Assembly: GCA_900557355.1 (NCBI GenBank)
Contig: USSR01000117.1
Span: 1-13,497, forward strand
Direction of reading: 5' to 3'
DNA from: an uncultured Bacteroides sp.
GTDB taxonomy: Bacteria > Bacteroidota > Bacteroidia > Bacteroidales > Bacteroidaceae
DNA: 13,497 bases
Under the pieces are notes generated by a model. It was not told the origin of the DNA. It made no database searches and was given only the letters and a program-made list of their open reading frames with translations. Below are positions 5,582-13,405 of the stretch, piece by piece. Made by a program: the position numbers and the translations under genes. Position 1 is the stretch's first letter. The number at the start of each line of letters is the position of its first letter.

Positions 5582-6535
5582 TTATTTGGATGGGTTCATT
5601 ATTTGGATGGCTAACCGGCTAGTCTCATAATTCATCTTCGTATGATAGTAATCATCACCCAAAGCATAGATAGCAAGCCCACCTACAGGACCCAAAGAAA
5701 CGACACGGTTTGTCATCTCGGTAACAGCGTCCAATTTTTCACCTTCTTCATCCACTAACTTTTCATTGATCTTGGCGGAAAGCAATAGTTTCTCTTTAGG
5801 GATTGAGAAGTTTTCTATCACGCCTGCCACATAGAGTTTCAAATCTACGGCAGAGGTAATCGTAGCAGTGTTCAAGACTACATAATCCAGCTTATTCAGA
5901 TCTGCGGCATCCATAAAGGCAGGATCACCTTCAAATACCAACAGTTTGCCATCGCCTACAGCGGTAGAAAGCTTGGAGACGATTAATTTGGCTGCTTCAC
6001 GACGGGCAGCCTGTTCAGCCTCCGTTCCTCCATAAAGAGGAGTACCTTTAATGGCAAACCCATTCATACCCAACTGGGAAGCGGCAGCAACGGCCTTATC
6101 CAACCAGGCACCTAGTTTGGCAGCATCGGTCAAGGCGGGCATTTGAGCGGTATAATCCACCAAATAGAGCACCTTGATACTCTTTTCCTGTAACAGGAGA
6201 ATATCCTCACAGTCATAAGAGGTCAGGCTTTCGGGATGCGTCGGAGTTACGATGTCCAATGAGTCGGGCAATGAACGGAGGTAATCACCTTCATTCTTCG
6301 ACTTTTCGGCACTATTGTCGAAACTACCGTAAGTGACAAAGTGTTTGCTTTGCCTATACGTACGCAGCGTCTCCATGTAACGAGCCCAAAGTTCAGGATT
6401 CTGTTCTTTGGCATGCTGCGGATCAATATCAACAGTTTTCTGATCCGTCCAGTCGCTGCACGAAGCGGTAGCAAGCAATGCCAGCAACAGGAACAGATGA
6501 GTGAAGATGTTAGCAATGGAAATTCTCATATTCAT
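5582..6535 (-). CDS. GH18-like lipoprotein lacking all catalytic acids, putative glycan-binding protein
   Basis: A 317-residue lipoprotein with lipobox TASC (Cys26) followed by SDWTD. The layout matches the short GH18-annotated lipoproteins common beside SusD in Bacteroides PULs: an N-terminal helix (NPELWARYMETLRTY), then a strand starting HFVTYGSFDN, then a TIM-barrel-like fold. At the catalytic strand the sequence is GMNGFAIKGT (residues 156-165). Aligned to DGxDxDxE, the three acidic positions are Ala161, Lys163 and Thr165, so it cannot hydrolyse by the GH18 mechanism. A surface glycan-binding role is inferred. It starts 64 bp after the susD-like stop; an ATG two codons downstream (6529) is an equally good start. 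The ribosome-binding region AAGAAGAT lies in a 22 bp tandem duplication. Confidence 0.85.
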   Translation of the reverse strand: MNMRISIANIFTHLFLLLALLATASCSDWTDQKTVDIDPQHAKEQNPELWARYMETLRTYRQSKHFVTYGSFDNSAEKSKNEGDYLRSLPDSLDIVTPTHPESLTSYDCEDILLLQEKSIKVLYLVDYTAQMPALTDAAKLGAWLDKAVAAASQLGMNGFAIKGTPLYGGTEAEQAARREAAKLIVSKLSTAVGDGKLLVFEGDPAFMDAADLNKLDYVVLNTATITSAVDLKLYVAGVIENFSIPKEKLLLSAKINEKLVDEEGEKLDAVTEMTNRVVSLGPVGGLAIYALGDDYYHTKMNYETSRLAIQIMNPSK

Positions 6536-6570
6536 ATCTTCTTGTTTTAGTTTCTATATCTTCTTGTTTT
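6534..6570. repeat. Tandem 22 bp duplication containing the ribosome-binding region
   Basis: ATATCTTCTTGTTTT occurs at 6534-6548 and again at 6556-6570, exactly 22 bp apart. On the minus strand this gives two copies of AAAACAAGAAGATAT. The downstream copy provides AAGAAGAT directly before the ATG of the GH18-like gene. The upstream copy has ATA in place of ATG. It looks like a small slippage duplication in the susD-GH18 gap. Confidence 0.6.
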
Positions 6571-6599
6571 CTAGTTCTCACATTTCCAGTTTCATGTCC

Positions 6600-8201
6600 C
6601 TACGGTCTCGGTTTCTTGTCCCACCAAAGAGAAGTAGCGCCGTTATCAGGGCCACCCAACATACCGACGGCCTCCAGAATATACTGCCGGTTACCGGAAT
6701 ATTCGCTGGGCGGATACCACAAGCGACGTATTTTAGCTTTCGTATCGTCAATAGTACCACCACTGTTGTTCACTACCACAGGCAATAAGTGAGGATAATC
6801 CGTACGACGATATTCACTCCATGCCTCTACCGTAGAAGGAAACATAGCAATCCATTTCTGGGTAATGATACGCTCCAGATTCTTCTCGGTATATTCATCA
6901 CCCTCTTGCCAGGCAACAGTAATGCTGCTAACGGCTCCGGCTGAATAGGTTCCATTCACAGGGTCTGTGTAGGCTTGCGGGGTATTGGAAGCATTGGTCG
7001 CATAAGAAAGAGCATCCGTGGCAGGAAGTCCGTACTGTTCAAAAGAAAGAGCAATTGCTTCTTCATATAGGCTCTTGGCATCGCCTCCCATCGCCCAGCC
7101 ACGCAATGCACCTTCGGCACGCAGGAAAGTGACTTCTGCCGCATTCATCCACGGATAAGGACTGGCAGTAGATATAATCGGTTTGCTATAACGGTCTATC
7201 ACGCTTTCCTTGTTCACCACATCAATACCGATACGAATACCGGCAAAGCCGGACACTTTCGTCGGCTTACCACCAACTGTTTCCGTGATTTCCACTTGAG
7301 TAAACATCTTCTCCCGCCGAGGATCCTGATAACCGTTCATGTAACAAAGCAAGTCGGCACCTATCCGATGGTCGGACCAGCCGTTGAAAACCATAGCGGC
7401 ACGGTTTTCCTCCACCTTCATTTCGGCATTATCGGCATTGTCCGTGATAACCCCTGCTGCTACGGCATCCTGTGCCACTTGTTGTGCCGTAGTAGGATCA
7501 ACATACACCATGCGGATAGCCATACGCAACTTCAGGGAATTGGCAAATTTATACCACTTGCTGACGTCACCGTAATAAACATCGTCAAACTTACGGAATG
7601 CTTCAGAACCTATCGTAAGATTTTCCTTCAACACGGAACTCACTTCATCAAGTTCCTTCAGCATTTGTTTGTAAACAGCTTCCTGCGAATCATAGGGCAC
7701 ATTAAGCGAAACACTACCCTGCTCGTCTATCACCTTGCTATAAGGAATGGGACCATACATATCCGTCATACGGTGCATAATAGCTACCCGCAGCAATTTG
7801 GCAAGAGCCAGTGCCACAGGATCATCACTCTGATCCTGCAAATCGCGGTAAAGCGGATAAGATTCGGTAAAAATATCACCATACGTCTTATCCTGCCAGT
7901 CAACAGACGGGTTATAAGTTTCAAATTTATCGGTACGCACGAGCGTAGTCCCATAATACCCGGCAAACGGACCTGCCGCCAAAGCCTCGATAAACTGATA
8001 AAGATGCTCTTTAGTAGGTACCACCAACCCTTGCAAACCTCGCAGGGTAGAGCCTATATTGTAGTTTTCGCGTCCCTGCTCATCCTTGGTCACTTCGTAC
8101 TCCTTGCGGTTGATTTCATCGAAGTTGCCCGTACAGGCTGCTCCGCCCACCAGCAGAAGTCCCAGGGAGAATATCTTTAAGAAAGATTTCACTTGTTTCA
8201 T
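6600..8201 (-). CDS. SusD/RagB-family nutrient-binding outer membrane lipoprotein
   Basis: A 533-residue SusD-like protein. The signal peptide ends at GAAC (Cys23), giving a lipoprotein that caps the SusC barrel and delivers glycan to it at the cell surface. Family features are visible: the N-terminal NFDEINRKEYEVT, the helical TPR-like region with KLLRVAIMHRMTDMYGPIPY near residues 135-155, FRKFDDVYYGDVSKWYKFAN near 205-225, and the C-terminal LWYPPSEYSGNRQYILEAVG before WWDKKP. This pattern fits the SusD-like subgroup found beside STN-containing SusC proteins. It starts 18 bp after the susC-like stop and is almost certainly co-transcribed and co-assembled with it. The ligand cannot be read from the sequence; the neighbouring GH18-fold proteins suggest a GlcNAc-containing host glycan. 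Confidence 0.95.
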   Translation of the reverse strand: MKQVKSFLKIFSLGLLLVGGAACTGNFDEINRKEYEVTKDEQGRENYNIGSTLRGLQGLVVPTKEHLYQFIEALAAGPFAGYYGTTLVRTDKFETYNPSVDWQDKTYGDIFTESYPLYRDLQDQSDDPVALALAKLLRVAIMHRMTDMYGPIPYSKVIDEQGSVSLNVPYDSQEAVYKQMLKELDEVSSVLKENLTIGSEAFRKFDDVYYGDVSKWYKFANSLKLRMAIRMVYVDPTTAQQVAQDAVAAGVITDNADNAEMKVEENRAAMVFNGWSDHRIGADLLCYMNGYQDPRREKMFTQVEITETVGGKPTKVSGFAGIRIGIDVVNKESVIDRYSKPIISTASPYPWMNAAEVTFLRAEGALRGWAMGGDAKSLYEEAIALSFEQYGLPATDALSYATNASNTPQAYTDPVNGTYSAGAVSSITVAWQEGDEYTEKNLERIITQKWIAMFPSTVEAWSEYRRTDYPHLLPVVVNNSGGTIDDTKAKIRRLWYPPSEYSGNRQYILEAVGMLGGPDNGATSLWWDKKPRP

Positions 8202-8219
8202 ACGATCTGATTTAACGGG

Positions 8220-11200
8220 TTAAAAGTTTATTTTCACATTCACGCCGATATTACGGGTACTCGGCAACATGAAGTTATCAATGCCTTGATAATAATTACC
8301 GGTATTCGCCACCGCTTCAGGGTCGAAAGGTGCACGACAGTAAATCATCCAAAGGTTACGACCTACCACAGAGACATTGATGTCACACACACCTCCCAGC
8401 CATTTGCGGGGAATGGTATAACCCACACTGGCTTCTTGCAGACGCACGTTCGTAGCGCTGTAAGTGTAATACTGCGGCAATCCGCTACTGTTTCCGATGA
8501 GGCTGTAATACGTTTGCGCATCCACAAGAGTACGTCCGTTGAGCAACACACCACCGTTGTCACGGGCTTGAGCCGAACGTTCGGACACTCCATACTGATC
8601 CATTGCCGCCTGTGTGGCAGAATAAGCAATCCCTCCGATACGTGCTGTAAAGAGTGCGCTTAGACTGATACCACGCCATTCGAAGCGGTTATTCCATGCC
8701 AGATTAGCTTTCGGGAATACACTACCCAGCTTAATGTCCGGCAGGTTATCTTCCGTAGTCAGCGCACCGGAAGGATCAATCTCCACCATGCCACTATTGT
8801 CCCGTTTCAAGTCACTCTGTGTGTAAAGATCACCCAACGTACCCCCTTTCTTCAGGATGAATCGTGCTTTACCCAGTCCGCCTACATCCAAGCGATTCTG
8901 TGTGATAGGCAATCCCGTTTCGGGATGAATATAGCTGGTCACCAAGTCTTTTATCGTATTCTTGTTGTGAGAGAGAGTGAAATTACTTTCCCAGTGCAAA
9001 TGGTTGTTCCAGGTATGTCCATAACCCAATGAGAGTTCCACACCGGAATTACGCACATATCCTGTCTGCAAATAAATCTTGCTATAACCGGAAGATACGG
9101 AAACTTTCGGGTCGAAGGTTTGGTTGAAAGTATTTGCCAAGTACCATGAAAAGCCGAGGCTGAAATCCTTGAAAAGACGCATATCCAGTCCCAATTCCCA
9201 CGAGTTGGTACGCTCGGGCTTCAAGTCCTTGATAGGATAGTGTGTCTTGGGCTTCCATTGCTGGTTAGCCTCATCGTATTCGTAAGTGGGCGATGTCAGA
9301 TTACGGGGATAAGGCATACCAACGGAACTGAAAGAGCCACGGACCTTCATATAGTCGATAAATTCCGGCAAAGTCAGCATTTCGGAGATAACCCCCGAAA
9401 GTCCTACGGACGGGTAGAAGAAACAAGGTGTAGAAGAATTGGCAAGTTGCGAAGCCCAGTCGTTTCGCCCGGTCAGTGTAAGATAGAGCATACTCTTCCA
9501 TCCCACTTCCACACTGGCGAAGATTGATTGCGTCTGTTCCTGCCATTCGTCCTGACGGGCTTTCTTCTTTGTGTTGTCGAGGTCGAACACATTGAACACG
9601 TTCGGTATTCCCTTTTCACGAATCGGGCCACGATAACTCAAATCTTCGTATCTGTTGTTCACAATGCTGGCACCCACGTTTGCCACCAGTGAGAAGTCAT
9701 TAAAACGCTTGTTGATGTTGGCAAGCACGTCGGCATACGTTTGTGTTTCGTCGGGCTTGGAGATGGTATAGTGTCCCTGCGTACTCTCTTCCGTAATTGT
9801 AAGATTGGAGCTGGCATAGAGCTTCTGTTCATACTTGGTGTGCGTGTTGTCCACACGTACACGTCCTGATATATTCAACCAGTCAGTAATGTCATAACTC
9901 AATTGAGCAGACAGCATATAACGCTTCTTCTGATTCAGACGCAGATTACGGTAAGCAATCCAGTAAGGATTCTGCATACGGTAGTCACCTTCTCCCTGCG
10001 GCCAGAACATCGTATTGATTTTGCGTGCCGGATCCCAACGTTCGAACACTTTGACAAGTTCAAAGTCATCGCCACGCGGGAACAGATAAACGGGCACAAT
10101 GGGATTGGAATAAATCCCCTGATTCGTCATGTTGCGGTCGTTCTGAATGATGTAGCTGGCTCCTATGTCAAGTTTCATCCGATCGTTCAGGAAATTCGTC
10201 GTATTACGGAAAGTAAAATTAAAACGGTTATAACGATTGTTGGGAACAATGCCCTCGGAGTTGACCGACGCCACCGAAAAGAAGGTCTGGTTCTTCTCCG
10301 TACCGGTAGAAAGGGTGACAGAATTGGTGAAGATCAGTCCTGTATCAAAGAAATCTTTCGGTTCATAATTGGTGCGGGAGGCGTCATTCAACTTCGCTCC
10401 CCAGCTAAGGATGGTAGAACCTCCGTCTTTCCCACGGCTTCCCGTCCCGTAGCGGTTTTGGAATTCAGGAAGCACGAAAGGACGGGCAAACTCGGTATTG
10501 CTGTTCACCGTCACTTGCAACTTGCCTACTTGTCCGCGCTTGGTAGTAATAACAATCGCACCATTGGCAGCATTACTACCGTAGAGTGCAGCTGCTGCGG
10601 CACCCGTCAATACGGAGATACTTTCGATGTCGTCCGGATTAATGTCGGCAATGCTCTCCGTAGCACCCCGTGAGTCGAATTCCATTCCACCACCGCCACC
10701 GAAGTTATACATCGGTATACCGTCGATGACGTAAAGCGCATTACTGCTTTGTTCGATAGATTTCGCACCACGCATCACTACCTTGCTGGCTCCACCTACA
10801 CCGGAAGAACTGCTGTTGATAGTAACACCTGCCACCTTGCCATTCAGGCTGTTGATGAAATTAGCATCTTTAATGCCGGAGATTTCGTCCGCTTTCACCT
10901 GTTGCACGTTGTAGCTCAATGCTTTCTGTTCACGCTTGATACCAAGGGCAGTCACGACTACTTCGTTGAGTTGCTCCACGGCAGTGGCAAGCGTCACATT
11001 ATACACGCTCCGATCTGTGACTTTCACATTTTGAGGAGTATAGCCTATATAGGTAAAATTGAGCGTGCTACCCACCGGAGCTTCGATAGAATAACGTCCT
11101 TCAATGTCCGTAATAACTCCACTGGCAGAACCCTGCACCTGAATATTGACACCGATAAGCGGCTCACCCGTTTCGTCTGTCATCTTTCCTTTGATTTGTT

Positions 11201-11564
11201 TATCGGAAGATGGCTTTTCCTGTGCCGGTTGAGGAATAATCTTGATGTATTTACCTTTCAATTCGTAGGTGCAGCCTGTACCTTTCAAAATGGTAGAGAG
11301 AGAATAATCCAATCCGGCTTTATCCAGATTGAGATTGAGGGCAGGTTTGTCACGCAGCAGCGAGTTATTGTACCCAATGGATAATCCCGACTGCTTTTCC
11401 ACTTTCTTCAATGCTTCAATGACGGTAATATTGTTCTCACGGATGGTAATCCGCACGTCATTTTGAGCAAAAGCTGTTACTTGTAGCAAAAATAAACTGA
11501 AAAAGAGTAGAAAACTTCTTCTTACGCCTCGCTTATCCGCTATAAATGTGTAATTTTGTAGCAT
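8220..11564 (-). CDS. SusC/RagA-family TonB-dependent outer membrane transporter with STN signalling domain
   Basis: A 1114-residue transporter. A Sec signal peptide ends at AFA (residues 31-33) before QND. Residues about 38-110 form an STN domain (VIEALKKVEKQSGLSIGYNN), the periplasmic module that touches a FecR-type anti-sigma factor. Residues about 124-198 form a carboxypeptidase-regulatory-like beta domain (GKMTDETGEPLIGVNIQV). Next come a TonB-box-like EVVVTALGIKRE at 201 and the plug with the SusC-type signature (SLNGKVAGVTINSSSSG and ALYVIDGIPMYN), followed by a barrel of about 750 residues ending in an aromatic F. A GGGGG stretch lies at residues 289-293. It imports glycan fragments bound by SusD and reports occupancy to FecR and the sigma factor encoded just upstream. 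No TAnnTTTG promoter is visible in its leader, consistent with ECF control. Confidence 0.97.
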   Translation of the reverse strand: MLQNYTFIADKRGVRRSFLLFFSLFLLQVTAFAQNDVRITIRENNITVIEALKKVEKQSGLSIGYNNSLLRDKPALNLNLDKAGLDYSLSTILKGTGCTYELKGKYIKIIPQPAQEKPSSDKQIKGKMTDETGEPLIGVNIQVQGSASGVITDIEGRYSIEAPVGSTLNFTYIGYTPQNVKVTDRSVYNVTLATAVEQLNEVVVTALGIKREQKALSYNVQQVKADEISGIKDANFINSLNGKVAGVTINSSSSGVGGASKVVMRGAKSIEQSSNALYVIDGIPMYNFGGGGGMEFDSRGATESIADINPDDIESISVLTGAAAAALYGSNAANGAIVITTKRGQVGKLQVTVNSNTEFARPFVLPEFQNRYGTGSRGKDGGSTILSWGAKLNDASRTNYEPKDFFDTGLIFTNSVTLSTGTEKNQTFFSVASVNSEGIVPNNRYNRFNFTFRNTTNFLNDRMKLDIGASYIIQNDRNMTNQGIYSNPIVPVYLFPRGDDFELVKVFERWDPARKINTMFWPQGEGDYRMQNPYWIAYRNLRLNQKKRYMLSAQLSYDITDWLNISGRVRVDNTHTKYEQKLYASSNLTITEESTQGHYTISKPDETQTYADVLANINKRFNDFSLVANVGASIVNNRYEDLSYRGPIREKGIPNVFNVFDLDNTKKKARQDEWQEQTQSIFASVEVGWKSMLYLTLTGRNDWASQLANSSTPCFFYPSVGLSGVISEMLTLPEFIDYMKVRGSFSSVGMPYPRNLTSPTYEYDEANQQWKPKTHYPIKDLKPERTNSWELGLDMRLFKDFSLGFSWYLANTFNQTFDPKVSVSSGYSKIYLQTGYVRNSGVELSLGYGHTWNNHLHWESNFTLSHNKNTIKDLVTSYIHPETGLPITQNRLDVGGLGKARFILKKGGTLGDLYTQSDLKRDNSGMVEIDPSGALTTEDNLPDIKLGSVFPKANLAWNNRFEWRGISLSALFTARIGGIAYSATQAAMDQYGVSERSAQARDNGGVLLNGRTLVDAQTYYSLIGNSSGLPQYYTYSATNVRLQEASVGYTIPRKWLGGVCDINVSVVGRNLWMIYCRAPFDPEAVANTGNYYQGIDNFMLPSTRNIGVNVKINF
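11551..11558 (+). promoter_or_regulatory. Plus-strand -7 element for a candidate antisense RNA
   Basis: TAATTTTG on the plus strand matches TAnnTTTG exactly, overlapping the start codon region of the susC-like gene. No good -33 TTTG lies 19-21 bp upstream. Transcription would start near 11565. An alternative is TTTG at 11582 with a poorer -7 (TAGATCAG) 21 bp downstream, starting near 11621. Confidence 0.35.
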
Positions 11565-11619
11565 TAACTTTTAAGTATTAGTTTGTTAACTAGGTTGTTA
11601 TTCACGTAGATCAGATCAA

Positions 11620-11636
11620 CAGAGTATAACACTCTG
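11620..11636. repeat. Inverted repeat CAGAGT-N5-ACTCTG in the susC leader
   Basis: CAGAGT at 11620-11625 and ACTCTG at 11631-11636 are perfect inverted copies separated by five bases. The element could be a hairpin in the susC leader, a hairpin in the antisense RNA, or an operator near the ECF-dependent promoter. Confidence 0.45.
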
Positions 11637-11659
11637 ATGCAGAAAAGTTGATTATTTCA

Positions 11660-11700
11660 TATCCGGGATGGAGTGGCGCTCTGTTCCGGATACTTTTTTC
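11660..11700 (+). terminator. Plus-strand Rho-independent terminator in the fecR-susC gap
   Basis: TATCCGG (11660-11666) pairs with CCGGATA (11686-11692). An inner GAG/CTC stem closes a TGGCG loop, and CTTTTTTC follows at 11693-11700. On the minus strand the hairpin is followed by TGAAATAATC with no T-run, so the direction is clearly plus. It has no plus-strand gene to serve other than a non-coding RNA. Confidence 0.7.
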
Positions 11701-11734
11701 TCATGGGCAGTAATTGTGTTTTTAAGTTATTGAT

Positions 11735-12736
11735 TTATTTCCGTGTAATATAGCACTTATCTCCTTCTATCTTGAATTTCAAATTGCCCGCCACATCGAC
11801 AATGATATCCATGACTTCTGCTAAAGGTGCCTTATCCTTGAACCGGAAACTCAAACGATCTTTCTTCAGCTGGTTCAAGCTGTAGACAAACGTATAATTG
11901 TATTTTCGTTCCAGTACACGTATAATATCTTCTACGGTCATTTCATTGAAAACCAGTTCGCCCCGCTGCCAAGCGGTGACATCTGCCATATCGGGATGCA
12001 CTACCCGAAACTGACGGTTCTCTTTGTCATACGTCAACTGTTCGTCAGGCTGCAATACGGTCCGCTGGGTCAGATTTCCCCACTCTACCAATACACTGCC
12101 CGACAGCAATGCTGTACTGATTTCCTGATTCTCCGGATAGGCACTGACATTGAATTCCGTTCCCAAAGCAGTTACCTGAAAATCATCCGACTTTACAATG
12201 AAAGGATGCTTCTTGTCAGGCTTCACTTTAAAATTGGCTTCACCAACCAAGTAAACACACCGCTCTTTCCCAGTAAACTGTTTCGGATATAACAAAGTAC
12301 TTTTTGAATTCAACTGAACCTGGCTGCCATCCGGAAGAGAAAGATGCCGCATCCCCGCCACTGGAATGAATTCCTGTATAAGGTCATTCTGCGTTCTCTC
12401 CGCCTGCATCACCAGATAACCAAGAGATACGGCTACCACCAGTAACACAGCCGCAACGGATTGCCAAAGACGCAATATACGAATTTTGCGATTAGGGGTT
12501 ACAGGGACTGAAGAAGCCGTGTGAAGACCGTTGTTCCGTTTCCACCGTTCGAGTTCCTTCTCCACATGGGGCACTTCGCCCATAGCGCGGGCTGTCGTCC
12601 AGATTTCTTTTAGAGCTTTGTCTTTTTCTACGGCATGTTCCTTATCCGTCAGCCATCCGTAGAAATTCTGCCGGATCATTTCCGAATAATGATTCTTAGT
12701 GAACGAGGTCAGTATCTGCCGAAAATAATTCTTCAT
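11735..12736 (-). CDS. FecR-family anti-sigma factor
   Basis: A 333-residue inner-membrane protein. Residues 1-85 form the cytoplasmic N-terminal region expected to hold the ECF sigma factor. A single membrane segment lies at about 91-109 (SVAAVLLVVAVSLGYLVM). The periplasmic FecR domain spans about 125-220 and includes RHLSLPDGSQVQLNSKSTLL and ALGTEFNVSAY. The C-terminal domain at about 261-331 (LVFNEMTVEDIIRVLERKYN) is the DUF4974 type, STN-like. In this family, glycan transport by SusC changes STN-FecR contact, the anti-sigma factor is inactivated or cleaved, and the sigma factor is released. The gene starts 57 bp after the sigma gene with a small hairpin between them, and it precedes susC by 170 bp. 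Confidence 0.95.
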   Translation of the reverse strand: MKNYFRQILTSFTKNHYSEMIRQNFYGWLTDKEHAVEKDKALKEIWTTARAMGEVPHVEKELERWKRNNGLHTASSVPVTPNRKIRILRLWQSVAAVLLVVAVSLGYLVMQAERTQNDLIQEFIPVAGMRHLSLPDGSQVQLNSKSTLLYPKQFTGKERCVYLVGEANFKVKPDKKHPFIVKSDDFQVTALGTEFNVSAYPENQEISTALLSGSVLVEWGNLTQRTVLQPDEQLTYDKENRQFRVVHPDMADVTAWQRGELVFNEMTVEDIIRVLERKYNYTFVYSLNQLKKDRLSFRFKDKAPLAEVMDIIVDVAGNLKFKIEGDKCYITRK

Positions 12737-12742
12737 ATAGTT

Positions 12743-12773
12743 GTGCTATTAGTGGTGAATACATATATAGCAC
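12743..12773. repeat. Hairpin between the sigma and fecR genes
   Basis: GTGCTAT (12743-12749) and ATAGCAC (12767-12773) are perfect inverted copies with a 17-base loop, just upstream of the fecR start codon. There is no T-run on the minus strand, so it is not a standard terminator. It might stabilise or tune the mRNA between sigma and anti-sigma genes. Confidence 0.4.
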
Positions 12774-12793
12774 GACACAAATGCGAAGACTAC

Positions 12794-13336
12794 TCAAATG
12801 AAATGAAGAAAAAATAAAATAAATACGATTTTTTTTAATTCAACTATGGAAAGATAGATTTGACGCTCTACGGTACGCACTGAAATATCAAGCTTTTCCG
12901 CTATTTCCAGATGACTCATTCCCTGGATGCGGCTCATTTCAAAAATCAATCGGCGACGCTCGGGGAACTGTTCGACAGCCATTTGCAGAGCTAATTGTAT
13001 TTCTTTATAATAGATAGCGTCCAGTGTATCACCCGACGGAGACAAATCCTTGAAAAGACTTTCTTCCATCTGTGCCTGTTGGTAAGACCGTTCTATGCGC
13101 TTATGCTTGAGAAAATCAAAAATGGCATGTTTGGTCATAGCATAGATATATTTATCTATCCCGGGGTTATCCTGCCAAATCTGCGGTTTGGCCCATAGTC
13201 GCGTGAAAACGTCCTGTGCTATATCATCCGCGTCCTGCCCCGATTTAAGGAGCATCAATGCGAAATTCTTCACCAGCGAATAATGTGCCTTGAAGACCAG
13301 ATCGAATTCTTGTTCCAGTGTTATGTCTTTGTCCAT
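12794..13336 (-). CDS. ECF-type RNA polymerase sigma-70 factor
   Basis: A 180-residue extracytoplasmic-function sigma factor. Region 2 spans about residues 14-80 (DADDIAQDVFTRLWAKPQIW, core binding and -10 recognition). Region 4 spans about 115-168, with ERRRLIFEMSRIQGMSHLEI then AEKLDISVRTVERQI forming the -35-binding helix-turn-helix. This layout is typical of Bacteroidetes ECF factors paired with FecR anti-sigma partners. It probably activates the downstream susC operon when glycan is present. The last residues after region 4 (KKIVFILFFLHFI) are unusually hydrophobic and are encoded by very AT-rich DNA. It is the first gene of the PUL in this window. Confidence 0.95.
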   Translation of the reverse strand: MDKDITLEQEFDLVFKAHYSLVKNFALMLLKSGQDADDIAQDVFTRLWAKPQIWQDNPGIDKYIYAMTKHAIFDFLKHKRIERSYQQAQMEESLFKDLSPSGDTLDAIYYKEIQLALQMAVEQFPERRRLIFEMSRIQGMSHLEIAEKLDISVRTVERQIYLSIVELKKIVFILFFLHFI

Positions 13337-13364
13337 TACTTCACAAGCATTTGTTGTCAGTAAG

Positions 13365-13372
13365 CAAAAGTA
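13365..13372 (-). promoter_or_regulatory. Bacteroides-type -7 element of the sigma/anti-sigma operon
   Basis: TACTTTTG on the minus strand (13372-13365) matches TAnnTTTG. It lies 28 bases upstream of the sigma start codon, giving a start site near 13358 and a leader of about 22 bases. No clear TTTG is present at the -33 distance, so the promoter may be weak or assisted. Confidence 0.5.
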
Positions 13373-13394
13373 GAAAAATAAATCTATACTTTAG

Positions 13395-13405
13395 GTCAGT
13401 CTGAC
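13395..13405. promoter_or_regulatory. Palindrome GTCAGTCTGAC at the -33 region of the sigma promoter
   Basis: GTCAG and CTGAC flank a single T, forming a perfect odd palindrome 22 bp upstream of the -7 element, next to where the -33 box should be. It could bind a regulator that replaces or blocks -33 recognition. Another palindrome, CTTCCGGAAG, lies at 13451-13460. No gene is visible between 13337 and the window end. Confidence 0.3.

Larger units (their letters stand above)
11565..11700 (+). ncRNA. Candidate cis-antisense RNA to the susC leader (DonS-like)
   Basis: The fecR-susC gap holds a Rho-independent terminator facing the plus strand although no plus-strand gene is present. A TAnnTTTG element lies upstream of it on the same strand. 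Together they define a possible transcript of about 80 to 135 nt, fully complementary to the 5' leader of the susC-like mRNA. It would carry a hairpin at 11620-11636 (CAGAGT with ACTCTG) and the terminator hairpin. The precedent is DonS, an antisense RNA repressing the ECF-controlled Don N-glycan PUL of B. fragilis, with similar RNAs reported at other sigma/anti-sigma PULs. The 5' end is uncertain and expression is not shown by sequence. Confidence 0.5.

Noticed and set aside
7296..8180. Long plus-strand open frame of 294 codons
   Set aside because: It is antisense to the susD-like gene, whose minus-strand product has clear family motifs and a lipobox; the plus-strand translation resembles no protein family.
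9903..11384. Two plus-strand open frames of 256 and 211 codons
   Set aside because: Both are fully antisense to the susC-like gene and look like codon-bias shadows.
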